From NCBI RefSeq assembly GCF_003700275.1, contig NZ_RBRE01000049.1, positions 23,081 through 87,080 of the forward strand: a stretch of 64,000 bases of DNA. The letters run 5' to 3'. Positions 45,529 through 55,770 of this stretch are shown here, piece by piece; the stretch's first letter is position 1, and each line of letters opens with the position of its first letter. The translations under genes and the position numbers were made by a program. The notes below the pieces were generated by a model. It saw only the letters and a list, made by a program, of their open reading frames with translations. It did no database searches and was not told the DNA's origin. The DNA comes from Pseudomonas cichorii. GTDB lineage: Bacteria; Pseudomonadota; Gammaproteobacteria; Pseudomonadales; Pseudomonadaceae.

Positions 45529-45617
45529 TGTAGGAGCGAATTCATTCGCGAAGCTCTTTTTCATGCAATGCAATCGCGTTGCCAGAATCTGCGCTTTCGC
45601 GGATGAATCCGCTCCCA
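45529..45617. repeat. REP doublet
   Basis: TAGGAGCGAATTCATTCGCG and TTCGCGGATGAATCCGCTCC between spuD and spuE. Confidence 0.8.
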
Positions 45618-45668
45618 CAGGGGTATGTCATAGAAAGTTTTTTTGCGCTTCACAGCCATCAACGGTAA

Positions 45669-46829
<1,161 letters not shown>

Positions 46830-46837
46830 AAATCGGC

Positions 46838-46858
46838 GCCCGACCGAACGGGTCGGGC
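46838..46858. repeat. Intercistronic hairpin spuE-spuF
   Basis: GCCCGACC-GAACG-GGTCGGGC without a T-run; probably an mRNA stability element, not a terminator. Confidence 0.5.
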
Positions 46859-46886
46859 TGCATACCTATTGTTGGGAGTTTCATCC

Positions 46887-48029
46887 ATGCCAGTTGCCTC
46901 CGGCGCCTACAAAAAAGCCATTGAAGGCAGTCAGCAACCCAAAGAGGTTCTGGTCAGGATCGATCGGGTCACGAAAAAATTCGACGAGACGATTGCCGTG
47001 GACGACGTGTCCCTGCAAATCAACAAGGGCGAAATCTTCGCCCTGCTCGGCGGTTCCGGGTCCGGCAAGTCCACCTTGCTGCGCATGCTGGCCGGCTTCG
47101 AGCGCCCGACCGAGGGCCGTATCTTCCTGGATGGCGTCGACATTACCGACATGCCGCCCTACGAACGCCCGATCAACATGATGTTCCAGTCCTACGCGCT
47201 GTTCCCGCACATGACCGTGGCCGACAACATTGCCTTCGGCCTCAAGCAGGACAAGCTGCCCAAGGCGGAAATCGATGCCCGCGTCGCCGAAATGCTCAAA
47301 CTGGTGCACATGACCCAGTACGCCAAGCGCAAGCCGCATCAGCTTTCCGGTGGCCAGCGTCAGCGTGTGGCCCTGGCTCGTTCGCTGGCCAAGAAGCCCA
47401 AGTTGCTGTTGCTCGACGAGCCGATGGGCGCACTGGACAAGAAACTGCGCTCGCAGATGCAACTGGAGCTGGTGGAAATCATCGAGCGCGTAGGCGTGAC
47501 CTGCGTGATGGTGACCCACGATCAGGAAGAGGCCATGACCATGGCCGCGCGCATCGCGATCATGCACCTGGGCTGGATCGCCCAGATCGGCAGCCCCATC
47601 GACATCTATGAAACGCCGACCAGCCGCCTGGTCTGCGAATTCATCGGCAGCGTCAACCTGTTCGAGGGCGAAGTGATCGAGGACATGGAAGGCTATGCGC
47701 TGATCCAGAGTCCCGACCTTGAGCGGCAGATCTACGTCGGTCACGGCGTGACCACCTCGGTTGAAGACAAACACATCACCTACGCACTGCGCCCGGAAAA
47801 GCTGCTGATCACCACCGAGCAGCCGACCTTCGAGCACAACTGGTCGCGGGGCAAGGTGCATGACATCGCCTACCTGGGCGGCCATTCGGTGTTCCATGTG
47901 CAGTTGCCCGGCGGCAAGATGGTCCAGTCCTTCGTGGCCAACGCCGAGCGTCAGGGCGCCCGGCCTACCTGGGACGACGAAGTCTACGTGTGGTGGGAAG
48001 ACGACAGCGGCGTGGTACTGCGCTCATGA
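46887..48029 (+). CDS. spuF: Polyamine ABC transporter ATPase SpuF (PotG type)
   Basis: 380 residues from MPVASGAYKKAIEGSQQPKE. Walker A LGGSGSGKSTLLRMLAGFERP, Q-loop MFQSYALFPHMTVADNIAFGL, signature LSGGQRQRVALARSLA, Walker B LLLLDEPMGALDKKL, His loop MVTHDQEEAMTMA, and a C-terminal TOBE regulatory domain. Overlaps the spuG start by 4 bases. Confidence 0.93.
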   Translation: MPVASGAYKKAIEGSQQPKEVLVRIDRVTKKFDETIAVDDVSLQINKGEIFALLGGSGSGKSTLLRMLAGFERPTEGRIFLDGVDITDMPPYERPINMMFQSYALFPHMTVADNIAFGLKQDKLPKAEIDARVAEMLKLVHMTQYAKRKPHQLSGGQRQRVALARSLAKKPKLLLLDEPMGALDKKLRSQMQLELVEIIERVGVTCVMVTHDQEEAMTMAARIAIMHLGWIAQIGSPIDIYETPTSRLVCEFIGSVNLFEGEVIEDMEGYALIQSPDLERQIYVGHGVTTSVEDKHITYALRPEKLLITTEQPTFEHNWSRGKVHDIAYLGGHSVFHVQLPGGKMVQSFVANAERQGARPTWDDEVYVWWEDDSGVVLRS

Positions 48030-48946
48030 AAATCCGCAAGATCAAACGCGCACTCCAGCGTATAACGCCCAATGGTCGTCAACTGGTCATTGGCGCGCCG
48101 TTTCTCTGGCTGTTCCTGTTTTTTGCCCTGCCGTTCCTGATCGTCCTGAAAATCAGCTTCGCCGAGGCGGATGTGGCGATCCCGCCGTATACCGAGATTT
48201 TCAGTTACGCCGAAGACAAGCTGCAACTGGTCCTGAATCTGGCCAACTACACGCTGCTGACCGGCGACGACTTATATATCTCGGCCTATCTGGGCTCGCT
48301 GAAGATGGCGTTCTTCAGCACCTTGCTGTGTCTGTTGATCGGCTACCCGATGGCCTACGCCATCGCCAATGCCCGCAAGGACCTGCAAACCGTGCTGTTG
48401 CTGCTGATCATGATGCCGACCTGGACGGCAATCCTGATTCGCGTCTACGCCTGGATGGGCATTCTCAGCAACAACGGGCTGCTCAACGCTTTCCTGATGT
48501 GGCTGGGGCTGATCGACGAGCCGTTGCAGATCCTCAATACCAATCTGGCGGTCTACATCGGCGTGGTCTATTCCTACCTGCCGTTCATGATCCTGCCGCT
48601 GTACGCGAATCTGGTCAAACACGACCGGAGCCTGCTTGAGGCTGCATCGGACCTGGGTTCCAGTACCTTCAACAGCTTCTGGAAAATCACCGTGCCGCTC
48701 TCCAAGAACGGTGTGATCGCCGGCTGCATGCTGGTGTTCATCCCGGTCGTGGGCGAGTTTGTGATTCCTGAGCTGCTGGGTGGCCCGGAAACCCTGATGA
48801 TCGGTCGGGTCCTCTGGCAAGAGTTCTTCAACAACCGCGACTGGCCGGTGGCTTCGGCGTTGGCGGTCATCATGTTGCTGGTATTGATCGTGCCCATCAT
48901 TCTGTTCAACCGCAGCCAGGCCAAAGAACTGGAGGGCAAGATATGA
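48026..48946 (+). CDS. spuG: Polyamine ABC permease SpuG (PotH type)
   Basis: 306 residues from MKIRKIKRALQRITPNGRQLVIGAPFLWLFLFF, six predicted spans; EAA loop SLLEAASDLGSSTFNSFWKITVPLSKNGVIAGCMLVFIPVVGEFVIPELLGG. Inner-membrane channel half for SpuD/SpuE cargo. Coupled to spuF and spuH by ATGA overlaps. Confidence 0.93.
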   Translation: MKIRKIKRALQRITPNGRQLVIGAPFLWLFLFFALPFLIVLKISFAEADVAIPPYTEIFSYAEDKLQLVLNLANYTLLTGDDLYISAYLGSLKMAFFSTLLCLLIGYPMAYAIANARKDLQTVLLLLIMMPTWTAILIRVYAWMGILSNNGLLNAFLMWLGLIDEPLQILNTNLAVYIGVVYSYLPFMILPLYANLVKHDRSLLEAASDLGSSTFNSFWKITVPLSKNGVIAGCMLVFIPVVGEFVIPELLGGPETLMIGRVLWQEFFNNRDWPVASALAVIMLLVLIVPIILFNRSQAKELEGKI

Positions 48947-49806
48947 ATCGCTTTCGTTTCTCGAACCTGGTTCTGGTTCTCGGCCTGCTGTTCATTTATG
49001 CACCGATGGTCATTCTGGTCATCTACTCGTTCAACGACTCCAAGCTGGTGACTGTCTGGGGCGGCTGGTCGGTCAAGTGGTACGTCGGCCTGCTGGACAA
49101 CACCCAACTGATGGGCTCGGTGTGGCGCTCGCTGGAAATTGCCTTCTACACGGCGATTGCCGCCGTGGCACTGGGCACCATGGCGGCCTTCGTGCTGACC
49201 CGCATCTCGCGCTTCAAGGGCCGCACGTTCTTCGGTGGGCTGGTCACGGCACCGCTGGTAATGCCGGAAGTGATCACCGGTCTGTCGCTGTTGCTGCTGT
49301 TCGTGGCCATGGCGCAGTTGATCGGCTGGCCGCAGGAGCGTGGCATCGTCACCATCTGGATCGCCCACACCACATTCTGCGCGGCCTACGTGGCGGTGGT
49401 GGTGTCGTCGCGTCTGCGTGAACTGGACCTGTCGATCGAGGAAGCGGCAATGGATCTGGGCGCGCGGCCGTGGAAGGTGTTTTTCCTGATCACCATTCCG
49501 ATGATCGCGCCATCGCTGGCGGCGGGCGGCATGATGTCGTTTGCCCTGTCGCTGGATGACCTGGTACTGGCCAGCTTCGTTTCCGGACCGGGTTCGACCA
49601 CCTTGCCGATGGAAGTGTTCTCGGCCGTACGCCTGGGTGTGAAGCCGGAAATCAATGCGGTGGCCAGCCTGATCCTGCTGGCGGTATCGCTGGTGACTTT
49701 CCTGGTCTGGTTCTTCAGCCGTCGTGCCGAGGAACGGCGCAAGCGCGCCATTCAGCAAGCCGTTGAAGAGAGCGCTGCCGAGACCTATAAGCCCAAGCCG
49801 GTATAA
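48943..49806 (+). CDS. spuH: Polyamine ABC permease SpuH (PotI type)
   Basis: 287 residues, second permease half: FIYAPMVILVIYSFNDSKLVTVWGGWSVKWYVGLLDN, EAA loop SIEEAAMDLGARPWKVFFLITIPMIAPSLAAGGMMSFALSLDDLVLASFVSGPG. Last gene of the spu operon; a REP hairpin follows. Confidence 0.93.
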   Translation: MNRFRFSNLVLVLGLLFIYAPMVILVIYSFNDSKLVTVWGGWSVKWYVGLLDNTQLMGSVWRSLEIAFYTAIAAVALGTMAAFVLTRISRFKGRTFFGGLVTAPLVMPEVITGLSLLLLFVAMAQLIGWPQERGIVTIWIAHTTFCAAYVAVVVSSRLRELDLSIEEAAMDLGARPWKVFFLITIPMIAPSLAAGGMMSFALSLDDLVLASFVSGPGSTTLPMEVFSAVRLGVKPEINAVASLILLAVSLVTFLVWFFSRRAEERRKRAIQQAVEESAAETYKPKPV

Positions 49807-49820
49807 AGACTGGCGCAAAT

Positions 49821-49862
49821 GTGTGGGGGCGAATTCATTCGCGGATAAATCCGCTCCCACAC
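49821..49862. repeat. REP hairpin between convergent spuH and hacB
   Basis: GTGTGGGGGCGAATTCATTC joined directly to CGCGGATAAATCCGCTCCCA, a compact imperfect palindrome of about 42 bases; likely works as a bidirectional end of transcription. Confidence 0.8.
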
Positions 49863-49864
49863 CG

Positions 49865-52252
49865 TTATTGAGCCGGCACCAGCTGCAACAATCCTTCGGT
49901 GTGTTCCTCGACATCCTTCTCGCTGAAATGCTGCGGCATGTACTCGCCGTTGACGAACGCTTTGGCCTGATCCGCGTAATGCCTGTCGAACGGCACGCCG
50001 CTTTGTCCAACCGGGTTGATGCCCAGGCTGTGGGCCGGGTCGGCGAAGTCGATCAGGCGGCGGGTCGATGGGCCATAGCTGACTGGCCATGGCGCCGTGC
50101 GCAGGCGCGAGGACAGGTTGTTGGGGACTTCATGGGTGCCCGGCGCGGCATACGGGCCGACATTCAGCAGGCGGTCCAGCGGCTTCTGCGAACCCAGCGG
50201 ATGCCCTTGCGTCAGGGTGTGCACCTTGCCCCATACCCACTCATCCGGGTTGTTGCCATACATGGATTTCAAGTGTGAAACACTGGCGCGCCAGGCGACC
50301 TTGACGGTATTGGCGCGGCTCTCGGCATGCGGTGAGTGGCGATTGTTCCACCAAGGTGAGTCAGCATCGGCGGCCAGGCGCGGCAGGGCGGCATCGATTA
50401 CCCGTGAAGTGGTCAGGGTTTCAAAGAAGCCATCGCCAAGCTCGTCATGGAAGGTTTCTTCGGTCAGGTCGAACAGGAACTGGCTGAACAGTGTCGCGCC
50501 TACCGAGTCGAGCGGGTAATCGCCTTTCCACTGTGCCAGGCGCTCCATCAGTTGCACTTCCTCCGGCTCGGTAATGACGCTGCGCAATACCGGAATCAGC
50601 GGCTTGAGGATGCTCTGGGCATAGTCGGTGCGGGTGCCCAGTTGCAATGCCTTGCTGTTGTCCAGATCCCACTTGATCGTCGAATCGCTCAGTTGCCTGT
50701 CCAGATACTGCCCGCGTTCGGCCGGATTGTAATAGCCCGGAATCTGCATGCCGGTCGGTGACAGGGGCTGGAAGTTGGCCGAGACGATATAGCCGCGTGC
50801 CGGGTTTTCTTCCTGTGGGTTGGCGCTGAACGGGTAGAAACCGAGCTTGTCGGCCTGCGTCGTGCTGCCATCGAGAATGTAGGCGGGATTGACTCCTTCC
50901 GGGCGGATCGGCAGTTGGGCAGCAGCCCACCAGCCAATATCGCCCTGATTATTGGCCCAGACGATGTTCAAACCGGGCGACTGGATCTTCTCGGCAGCGT
51001 TGCGCATCTTTTCCAGGGTGTTGGCGCGGTTGGCTTCATAGAAACCGTCGAGCACCGGGTTTTCCGACACCAGGAACGACCACCACATGGCAATCGGTGC
51101 CTTGCCGGCGTTCTTGCCTACCACATCATTGACGATCGGACCGTGCGGCGACTGACGCAGGGTCAGGGTCACATCGGCCTGGCCCTTGACCTTGATCTGT
51201 TGCTCGCTGCTGGTCATGTCCACCCACTTGCCCTGATACCAGACCTGGTTCGGGTTCTCGGGGTTGGTCTTCTCGGCGATCAGGTCCACGTCGTCGTTCT
51301 GGAACATGGTCAGGCTCCAGCCGAAGTCCATGTTGTGGCCCAGGAAGGCGAACGGATTGAGCGCCTGATGATGGCCGTACAGCTCGAAACCCGGTGCCGA
51401 TAGCTGGGCTTCGTACCATACCGATGGCACCGAAAAACTGATGTGCGGATCGCCCGCCAGCAAGGGCTTGCCGCTGCGCGTGCGGTTGCCGGACACCGCC
51501 CAGGCATTGCTGCCTTCAAACTGCGGCAGGCCTGCGTCGGCGACGGCCTTGTGGCTGAGTTCGGCGAGTGCGTTGAGGTCTTGCCAGTCGATGTCGGTCA
51601 GGGCCGGTTTCTGATCGAGCATGCCTTGTGGATGCCAGTCCAGATCGAACACTTTGAGGTATTGCGGGCCAAGCTGGTCGCGCACATAGGTCAGCAACGG
51701 CTCGGTGCGGAAGGCCGCGGCAAAGCTGTAGGCCAGATAGCCGCCGATGCTGAGAGTGTCTTCGGCGGTGAAGGGCCGCTTGGGGATGCCCAGTACATCG
51801 AACTCCATCGGCTTTGCGTGGCTGTCCTGATACTGGTTGATGCCGTCCAGATAGGCTTGCAGCGCCTTCCAGGTCGGGCTGTCCGGATTCTGCCGGGCCA
51901 CGTAGGCATCGGCATGTTCGCGGATGCGCAGGCTGCGGAACATCTTGTCGGTGCCGATCAGGTTGGGACCGAGGATTTCCGCCAGCTCACCACGTGCCAG
52001 GCGCCGCAGCATTTCCATCTGGAACAGACGGTCCTGGGCATGCACGTAGCCGAGCGCACGGTACATATCCGCTTCGTTTTCGGCCCGGATATGCGGCACG
52101 CCGCGTTCGTCGTAGCGCACGCTGACCGGCGCTTTCAGGTGCGCCATGGCGATTTCGCCGTCGCGAACCGGCTGTTTGCTGTGGATATACCAGCCAGCAC
52201 CTGCGGCAAGCAGCGCGAGGATGATGGCGAGAATGGCAAGGCTGCGTTTCAT
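49865..52252 (-). CDS. hacB: Acyl-homoserine lactone acylase HacB (Ntn hydrolase)
   Basis: 795 residues, penicillin-amidase family. Signal/anchor MKRSLAILAIILALLAAGAGWYIHS; alpha-chain region VSVRYDERGVPHIRAENEADMYRALGYVHAQDRLFQME; autocatalytic Gly-Ser junction at G247/S248 in FEGSNAWAVSGNRT, where S248 becomes the N-terminal nucleophile of the beta chain; oxyanion-type region LLAGDPHISFSVPSVWYEA. The counterpart beside spuH in P. aeruginosa and P. syringae is HacB, which deacylates AHL signals. Convergent with spuH. Confidence 0.87.
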   Translation of the reverse strand: MKRSLAILAIILALLAAGAGWYIHSKQPVRDGEIAMAHLKAPVSVRYDERGVPHIRAENEADMYRALGYVHAQDRLFQMEMLRRLARGELAEILGPNLIGTDKMFRSLRIREHADAYVARQNPDSPTWKALQAYLDGINQYQDSHAKPMEFDVLGIPKRPFTAEDTLSIGGYLAYSFAAAFRTEPLLTYVRDQLGPQYLKVFDLDWHPQGMLDQKPALTDIDWQDLNALAELSHKAVADAGLPQFEGSNAWAVSGNRTRSGKPLLAGDPHISFSVPSVWYEAQLSAPGFELYGHHQALNPFAFLGHNMDFGWSLTMFQNDDVDLIAEKTNPENPNQVWYQGKWVDMTSSEQQIKVKGQADVTLTLRQSPHGPIVNDVVGKNAGKAPIAMWWSFLVSENPVLDGFYEANRANTLEKMRNAAEKIQSPGLNIVWANNQGDIGWWAAAQLPIRPEGVNPAYILDGSTTQADKLGFYPFSANPQEENPARGYIVSANFQPLSPTGMQIPGYYNPAERGQYLDRQLSDSTIKWDLDNSKALQLGTRTDYAQSILKPLIPVLRSVITEPEEVQLMERLAQWKGDYPLDSVGATLFSQFLFDLTEETFHDELGDGFFETLTTSRVIDAALPRLAADADSPWWNNRHSPHAESRANTVKVAWRASVSHLKSMYGNNPDEWVWGKVHTLTQGHPLGSQKPLDRLLNVGPYAAPGTHEVPNNLSSRLRTAPWPVSYGPSTRRLIDFADPAHSLGINPVGQSGVPFDRHYADQAKAFVNGEYMPQHFSEKDVEEHTEGLLQLVPAQ

Positions 52253-52310
52253 TCAACTTCTCTATGAAAGGCTCTGGCAGAGGGATGCAGGCTACAGAGT
52301 TGATGCAGGT

Positions 52311-52336
52311 TTTCGCGAATGAATTCGCTCCCGCAC
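52311..52336. repeat. REP copy (single)
   Basis: TTTTCGCGAATGAATTCGCTCCCGC between hacB and the DUF6436 gene. Confidence 0.65.
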
Positions 52337-52443
52337 CTTATATTCTTGTCGCCTGAAATCCTTTCACACAATCCGTGGAGGGGGCTTGCCCGCGACGGGG
52401 CAGTGTTTTTCATACAGGTAGGACGGATGGCAGGAAAGAATCT

Positions 52444-53013
52444 TTATTGCCAGGCGCAATAACAGCCGACCGCCATGGTGTTGGTGGTGTTCACGCTGCG
52501 GCCTTCGATCAAGACATTCAGGATCGGCTCGATAAAGCTGTTGCCGGAGTTGCAGGTCAGCCCTTCGCTGTAAGGCCCGAAATACGCGAGTTTGCCAGTG
52601 CGGTCCCAGATGGCGACGGCGGGGCTGGCGGTGATTCTTTCGGCGCCCGGCAGGTTGCTCAGAGCCTTGAGCGCCTCGGGTGTCCCGGACGCTGCAGCAG
52701 GTGTGCCGGGTTTTTGCACAACATAGAAGTCCACGCCGTTGTCGCTGCCAAAGTGCTCGATCAGTTCGTTCAGGTGCTGCTGGTTACCGACGTTGCAGGG
52801 GCACGCCGGATCGCGGAAGTGCACCAGCCGAATGCGTCCCGGACCGGCCAGTTCGGGCGGCAGGCTCAGGTTTTCGCCGCTGAACAGCGCGGTCTGGTCA
52901 CTGAAGGGACGCACGTAGCGATTCTGGAACCAGTCATGGGCCATCCACCATCCGGCCCCGCAAACCAGAATGAGCAGGTAGGCCAGCAGCGTGGAACGAT
53001 GTGGGACTTTCAT
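52444..53013 (-). CDS. DUF6436 thioredoxin-like membrane-anchored protein
   Basis: 189 residues from MKVPHRSTLLAYLLILVCGAGWWMAHDWF, one N-terminal membrane span. The soluble part has a CPC motif in HFRDPACPCNVGNQQHLNELIEHFG followed by an AVAIWDRTGKLAYFGPYSEGLTCNSGNSFIEPILN thioredoxin-like second half; the order (redox Cys pair, then a conserved SPAVAIWD strand) resembles DUF6436 proteins. Further cysteines occur at the C-terminus (GCYCAW). Probably a periplasmic thiol protein, partner unknown. Confidence 0.75.
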   Translation of the reverse strand: MKVPHRSTLLAYLLILVCGAGWWMAHDWFQNRYVRPFSDQTALFSGENLSLPPELAGPGRIRLVHFRDPACPCNVGNQQHLNELIEHFGSDNGVDFYVVQKPGTPAAASGTPEALKALSNLPGAERITASPAVAIWDRTGKLAYFGPYSEGLTCNSGNSFIEPILNVLIEGRSVNTTNTMAVGCYCAWQ

Positions 53014-53116
53014 GACAGACGCTTCTATTTGAGGTGGCGTAGCTTGCCACGCCCGAACAGACAGATGAATATCGCTACACTGTCTTTTCAAGGTCCTGTT
53101 GGAATCCGGAAGCCTT

Positions 53117-54058
53117 ATGTCTGCAACGTTTGACCCTGATCAACTTCGTGCCACGCTGCCACCGCTGGGCGCCATGGAACCGCTCTCGCTGGATGGGCAG
53201 GTCTATCAGCGTTTCTACGGCCTTGCCGGTCTGGGCGGCGAGAATCTCATACGCAGTTGGCTTGGGCGCCTGGATGTGGGTGGCTACGAGATTGTCGGCC
53301 AGCTCTGGCTGCCCGAGCAGCCGGTGGCAACCCTGTTCCTGTTCCATGGTTTCTACGACCACATGGGCCTTTACCGGTACGTGATCGAGTGGGCGTTGTC
53401 CCAGGGTTTTGCGGTGATTTCCTGCGACTTGCCGGGGCATGGGCTGTCCAGCGGCAGCCGGGCGAGCATCAATGACTTTGCCGAATATCAGGCGGTGTTG
53501 CAGCGCCTGCTGCTGGAAGCCGAGGCCCTGAATCTGCCGCATCCCTGGCATCTGTGCGGACAAAGCACCGGCGGTGCAATCGTCATCGATCACTTGCTCA
53601 ATCAGGGTCACGACAGCCCGGCGCAGGGCAAGGCGATTCTCCTGTCGCCGCTGGTCCGGCCCCGCGCCTGGGGCTGGTCCAGGCTCAGCTATCACATGCT
53701 CAGGCCGTTTGTGGACGGCATTGCCCGGCGCTTTTCCGAGAACACCAATGCGCCCGCGTTCCTGCCGTTCCTGCTTGCCGATCCGTTACAGCCACGCCGC
53801 CTGCCGACCGCCTGGGTGGGCGCCTTGTCGCGCTGGATCGTGCAGATCGAACGTGCGCCGCGCAGTGCGCGCAGCCCGCTGATCATTCAGGGCGATGCCG
53901 ACATGACCGTCGACTGGGACCACAACCTGACCGTGCTCAAGAACAAGTTCAGCCAGCCGCAGATCCTGATGCTCGGCAAGGCACGTCATCATCTGGCCAA
54001 TGAAGTGCCTGAGTTCCGGACGCGGTATTTCGAGTTCCTCAACGGGCGCATGGACTGA
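53117..54058 (+). CDS. Alpha/beta hydrolase (serine aminopeptidase S33 / lysophospholipase-like)
   Basis: 313 residues from MSATFDPDQLRATLPPLGAM. Alpha/beta hydrolase fold: oxyanion region LFLFHGFYDHMGLYRYVIEWAL, nucleophile elbow HLCGQSTGGAIVIDHL (Ser in GQSTG), acid in IIQGDADMTVDWDHNL and catalytic His in ARHHLANE. Resembles monoacylglycerol lipase-type enzymes; cytoplasmic, substrate unknown. Divergent from the DUF6436 gene. Confidence 0.85.
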   Translation: MSATFDPDQLRATLPPLGAMEPLSLDGQVYQRFYGLAGLGGENLIRSWLGRLDVGGYEIVGQLWLPEQPVATLFLFHGFYDHMGLYRYVIEWALSQGFAVISCDLPGHGLSSGSRASINDFAEYQAVLQRLLLEAEALNLPHPWHLCGQSTGGAIVIDHLLNQGHDSPAQGKAILLSPLVRPRAWGWSRLSYHMLRPFVDGIARRFSENTNAPAFLPFLLADPLQPRRLPTAWVGALSRWIVQIERAPRSARSPLIIQGDADMTVDWDHNLTVLKNKFSQPQILMLGKARHHLANEVPEFRTRYFEFLNGRMD

Positions 54059-54080
54059 GCCGCCCGGTTGGCGAGGGGAG

Positions 54081-54839
54081 TTACTGGCCTGGAGACAGGC
54101 TGGAAGTGCTCTGGCCGACTGCAAGCCCGGCGCGGATCGCAGCGAGGGCGGCCTGATAGTAGGCCTTGCCTTGCGCCGATTCGGCGAAGGTCGAGAACTC
54201 TTCCAGTTCCGGATCGGACAGGTCGCGGTAGACATACAACAGCGTGTTGTTCAGGTCGGCGCTGATCTGCGCCATCAGCCGTTCGCGCTGTCCTTCAAGC
54301 ATGCCCTGGGCCTGCCCGCCGCCCAGCAGCCCTGGAATCATCTGGCTCAGGCTGTCGGCTGCTACGCCCGCGATGGCCAGGCTGACTTCCGCGCCAGCCT
54401 GTTTGGCAGGCAGCGCCTGGGCCAGATGGCCGATCAGTAACTGGCGCGTGGCGTCCGCTTCGATCACCGGCAACCCCTGGGCGTGTTTGGCCAACTGGTC
54501 GGCGCGGGTCGCCGTCAGCTCGGCCTTGACGATTTTGCGGCCCAGTGGCGACTGGAAGAAGCGCAGCGCCGGCACCGGATCCTTGAGGCTTTCACGCAGG
54601 CGCTTTTCGGCGCGCTGGTCCATGGCCTGCGGAGCAAAACGCTGGTTGCTGTTATTGACCAGTGCCTGGAAGACCGCTGGCGGCAGGTTTTCGCGGTAGC
54701 GCTGCTGGGCAGCCTTGATGGCATCGTTGAAATGCGCGCGCTGTTCTGTCCAGCCGGCGGCCTTGTACAACTCATCGTGGCTGTCTGCCCAGACGGGCAC
54801 AGTGCAGAACATCAACAGCAAAACAAACAAACGACGCAT
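54081..54839 (-). CDS. DUF2059-like secreted protein
   Basis: 252 residues from MRRLFVLLLMFCTVPVWA-DSH, a signal peptide. Helical body with the pattern ALRFFQSPLGRKIVKAE and ELEEFSTFAESAQGKAYYQA, both of the DUF2059 type (FxxSPxGRK repeated, helical). Function unknown; periplasmic. Divergent from the prolyl hydroxylase gene. Confidence 0.65.
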   Translation of the reverse strand: MRRLFVLLLMFCTVPVWADSHDELYKAAGWTEQRAHFNDAIKAAQQRYRENLPPAVFQALVNNSNQRFAPQAMDQRAEKRLRESLKDPVPALRFFQSPLGRKIVKAELTATRADQLAKHAQGLPVIEADATRQLLIGHLAQALPAKQAGAEVSLAIAGVAADSLSQMIPGLLGGGQAQGMLEGQRERLMAQISADLNNTLLYVYRDLSDPELEEFSTFAESAQGKAYYQAALAAIRAGLAVGQSTSSLSPGQ

Positions 54840-54972
54840 TCGGGACTCCTGTCGGCAGGTCGCTATTCTCGGGGTGTTGGCGGGGATTTGTCGAGTTATG
54901 ACTGCCCTTGCCAGATGAAAACTCCCGTACATGACCCTGCGGCATACACGCCTCTGTTGAATTCAAGGGCTT

Positions 54973-55617
54973 ATGGATACTATGCACGCCATGCGCATAT
55001 CTCCCGATCATCCCTTACTGCTGCGAATCGTCGACGACCTGGCCGCCAATGGCTGGTCGCAGCAGAATATCTTCCTGCCCGAAGGTCTGACCCGCGAACT
55101 GGCCCAAGAGTGCCATCGCCGGGCAGCCGAGGGTGAGCTTGAGCCTGCCGGTGTGGGCCGGGGGATTGCCCAGGAAGTGCGCGAAGGCATTCGCGGCGAC
55201 CATATCCAGTGGCTCGAAGCCGGTCAGGCGGAGTGCTGCGACCGGTATCTGGAGTTGATGGACAGCTTGCGCCTGGCGCTCAATCGCGGGCTATTCCTGG
55301 GTCTGGAAGACTATGAAAGCCACTTCGCCCTCTATCCGCCGGGAGCGCTTTATCTCAGGCATCTGGACCGCTTTCGCGACGATGACAAGCGCATGGTCTC
55401 GGCAGTGCTGTATCTGAACCAGGCCTGGCTGCCCGAGCATGGCGGGCAGTTGCGCATGTACCTCAAGGGCGACGTTACCTATGACGTGCAGCCTACAGGC
55501 GGTTGTCTGGTGGTGTTCCTGTCCGGCGAGATTCCCCATGAAGTGCTGCCCGCCACCCGCGACCGGCTTTCCGTGACCGGCTGGTTCCGGCGTCGGGGTA
55601 ATGAACTGTTCGTGTGA
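54973..55617 (+). CDS. EGLN/PHD-type prolyl 4-hydroxylase, 2OG-Fe(II) dioxygenase
   Basis: 214 residues (start could be M1, M4 or M7). Double-stranded beta-helix with iron ligands H130 and D132 (LYLRHLDRFRDDDKR) and H189 (GEIPHEVLPATRDR), and R198 for 2-oxoglutarate. The layout GRGIAQEVREGIRGDHIQW, YHFALYPPGALYLRH-like core and AVLYLNQAWLPEHGGQLRMYL parallels human PHD2. The Pseudomonas homologue (PPHD) hydroxylates a proline of elongation factor Tu. Same neighbourhood as PA0310. Function by homology. Confidence 0.82.
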   Translation: MDTMHAMRISPDHPLLLRIVDDLAANGWSQQNIFLPEGLTRELAQECHRRAAEGELEPAGVGRGIAQEVREGIRGDHIQWLEAGQAECCDRYLELMDSLRLALNRGLFLGLEDYESHFALYPPGALYLRHLDRFRDDDKRMVSAVLYLNQAWLPEHGGQLRMYLKGDVTYDVQPTGGCLVVFLSGEIPHEVLPATRDRLSVTGWFRRRGNELFV

Positions 55618-55710
55618 GGCCGTCCGGCTTCATGAAATCTGTGTCATGAAACGCATTCTCCGGTTATCGGGCCCGCCAGCGGTCTATCGTAAAGGGCGTT
55701 CCTTGCGGAG

Positions 55711-55733
55711 CTGAACCGAAGACTTTGGTTCAG
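55711..55733. promoter_or_regulatory. Leader hairpin upstream of the DUF4399 gene
   Basis: CTGAACC-GAAGACTTT-GGTTCAG, 38 bases before the gene start. A direct repeat TCATGAAA occurs upstream at 55630 and 55644. Confidence 0.35.
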
Positions 55734-55770
55734 GGTCCGATGGATAGCCTCATAAACGTCCGGAGAGATC

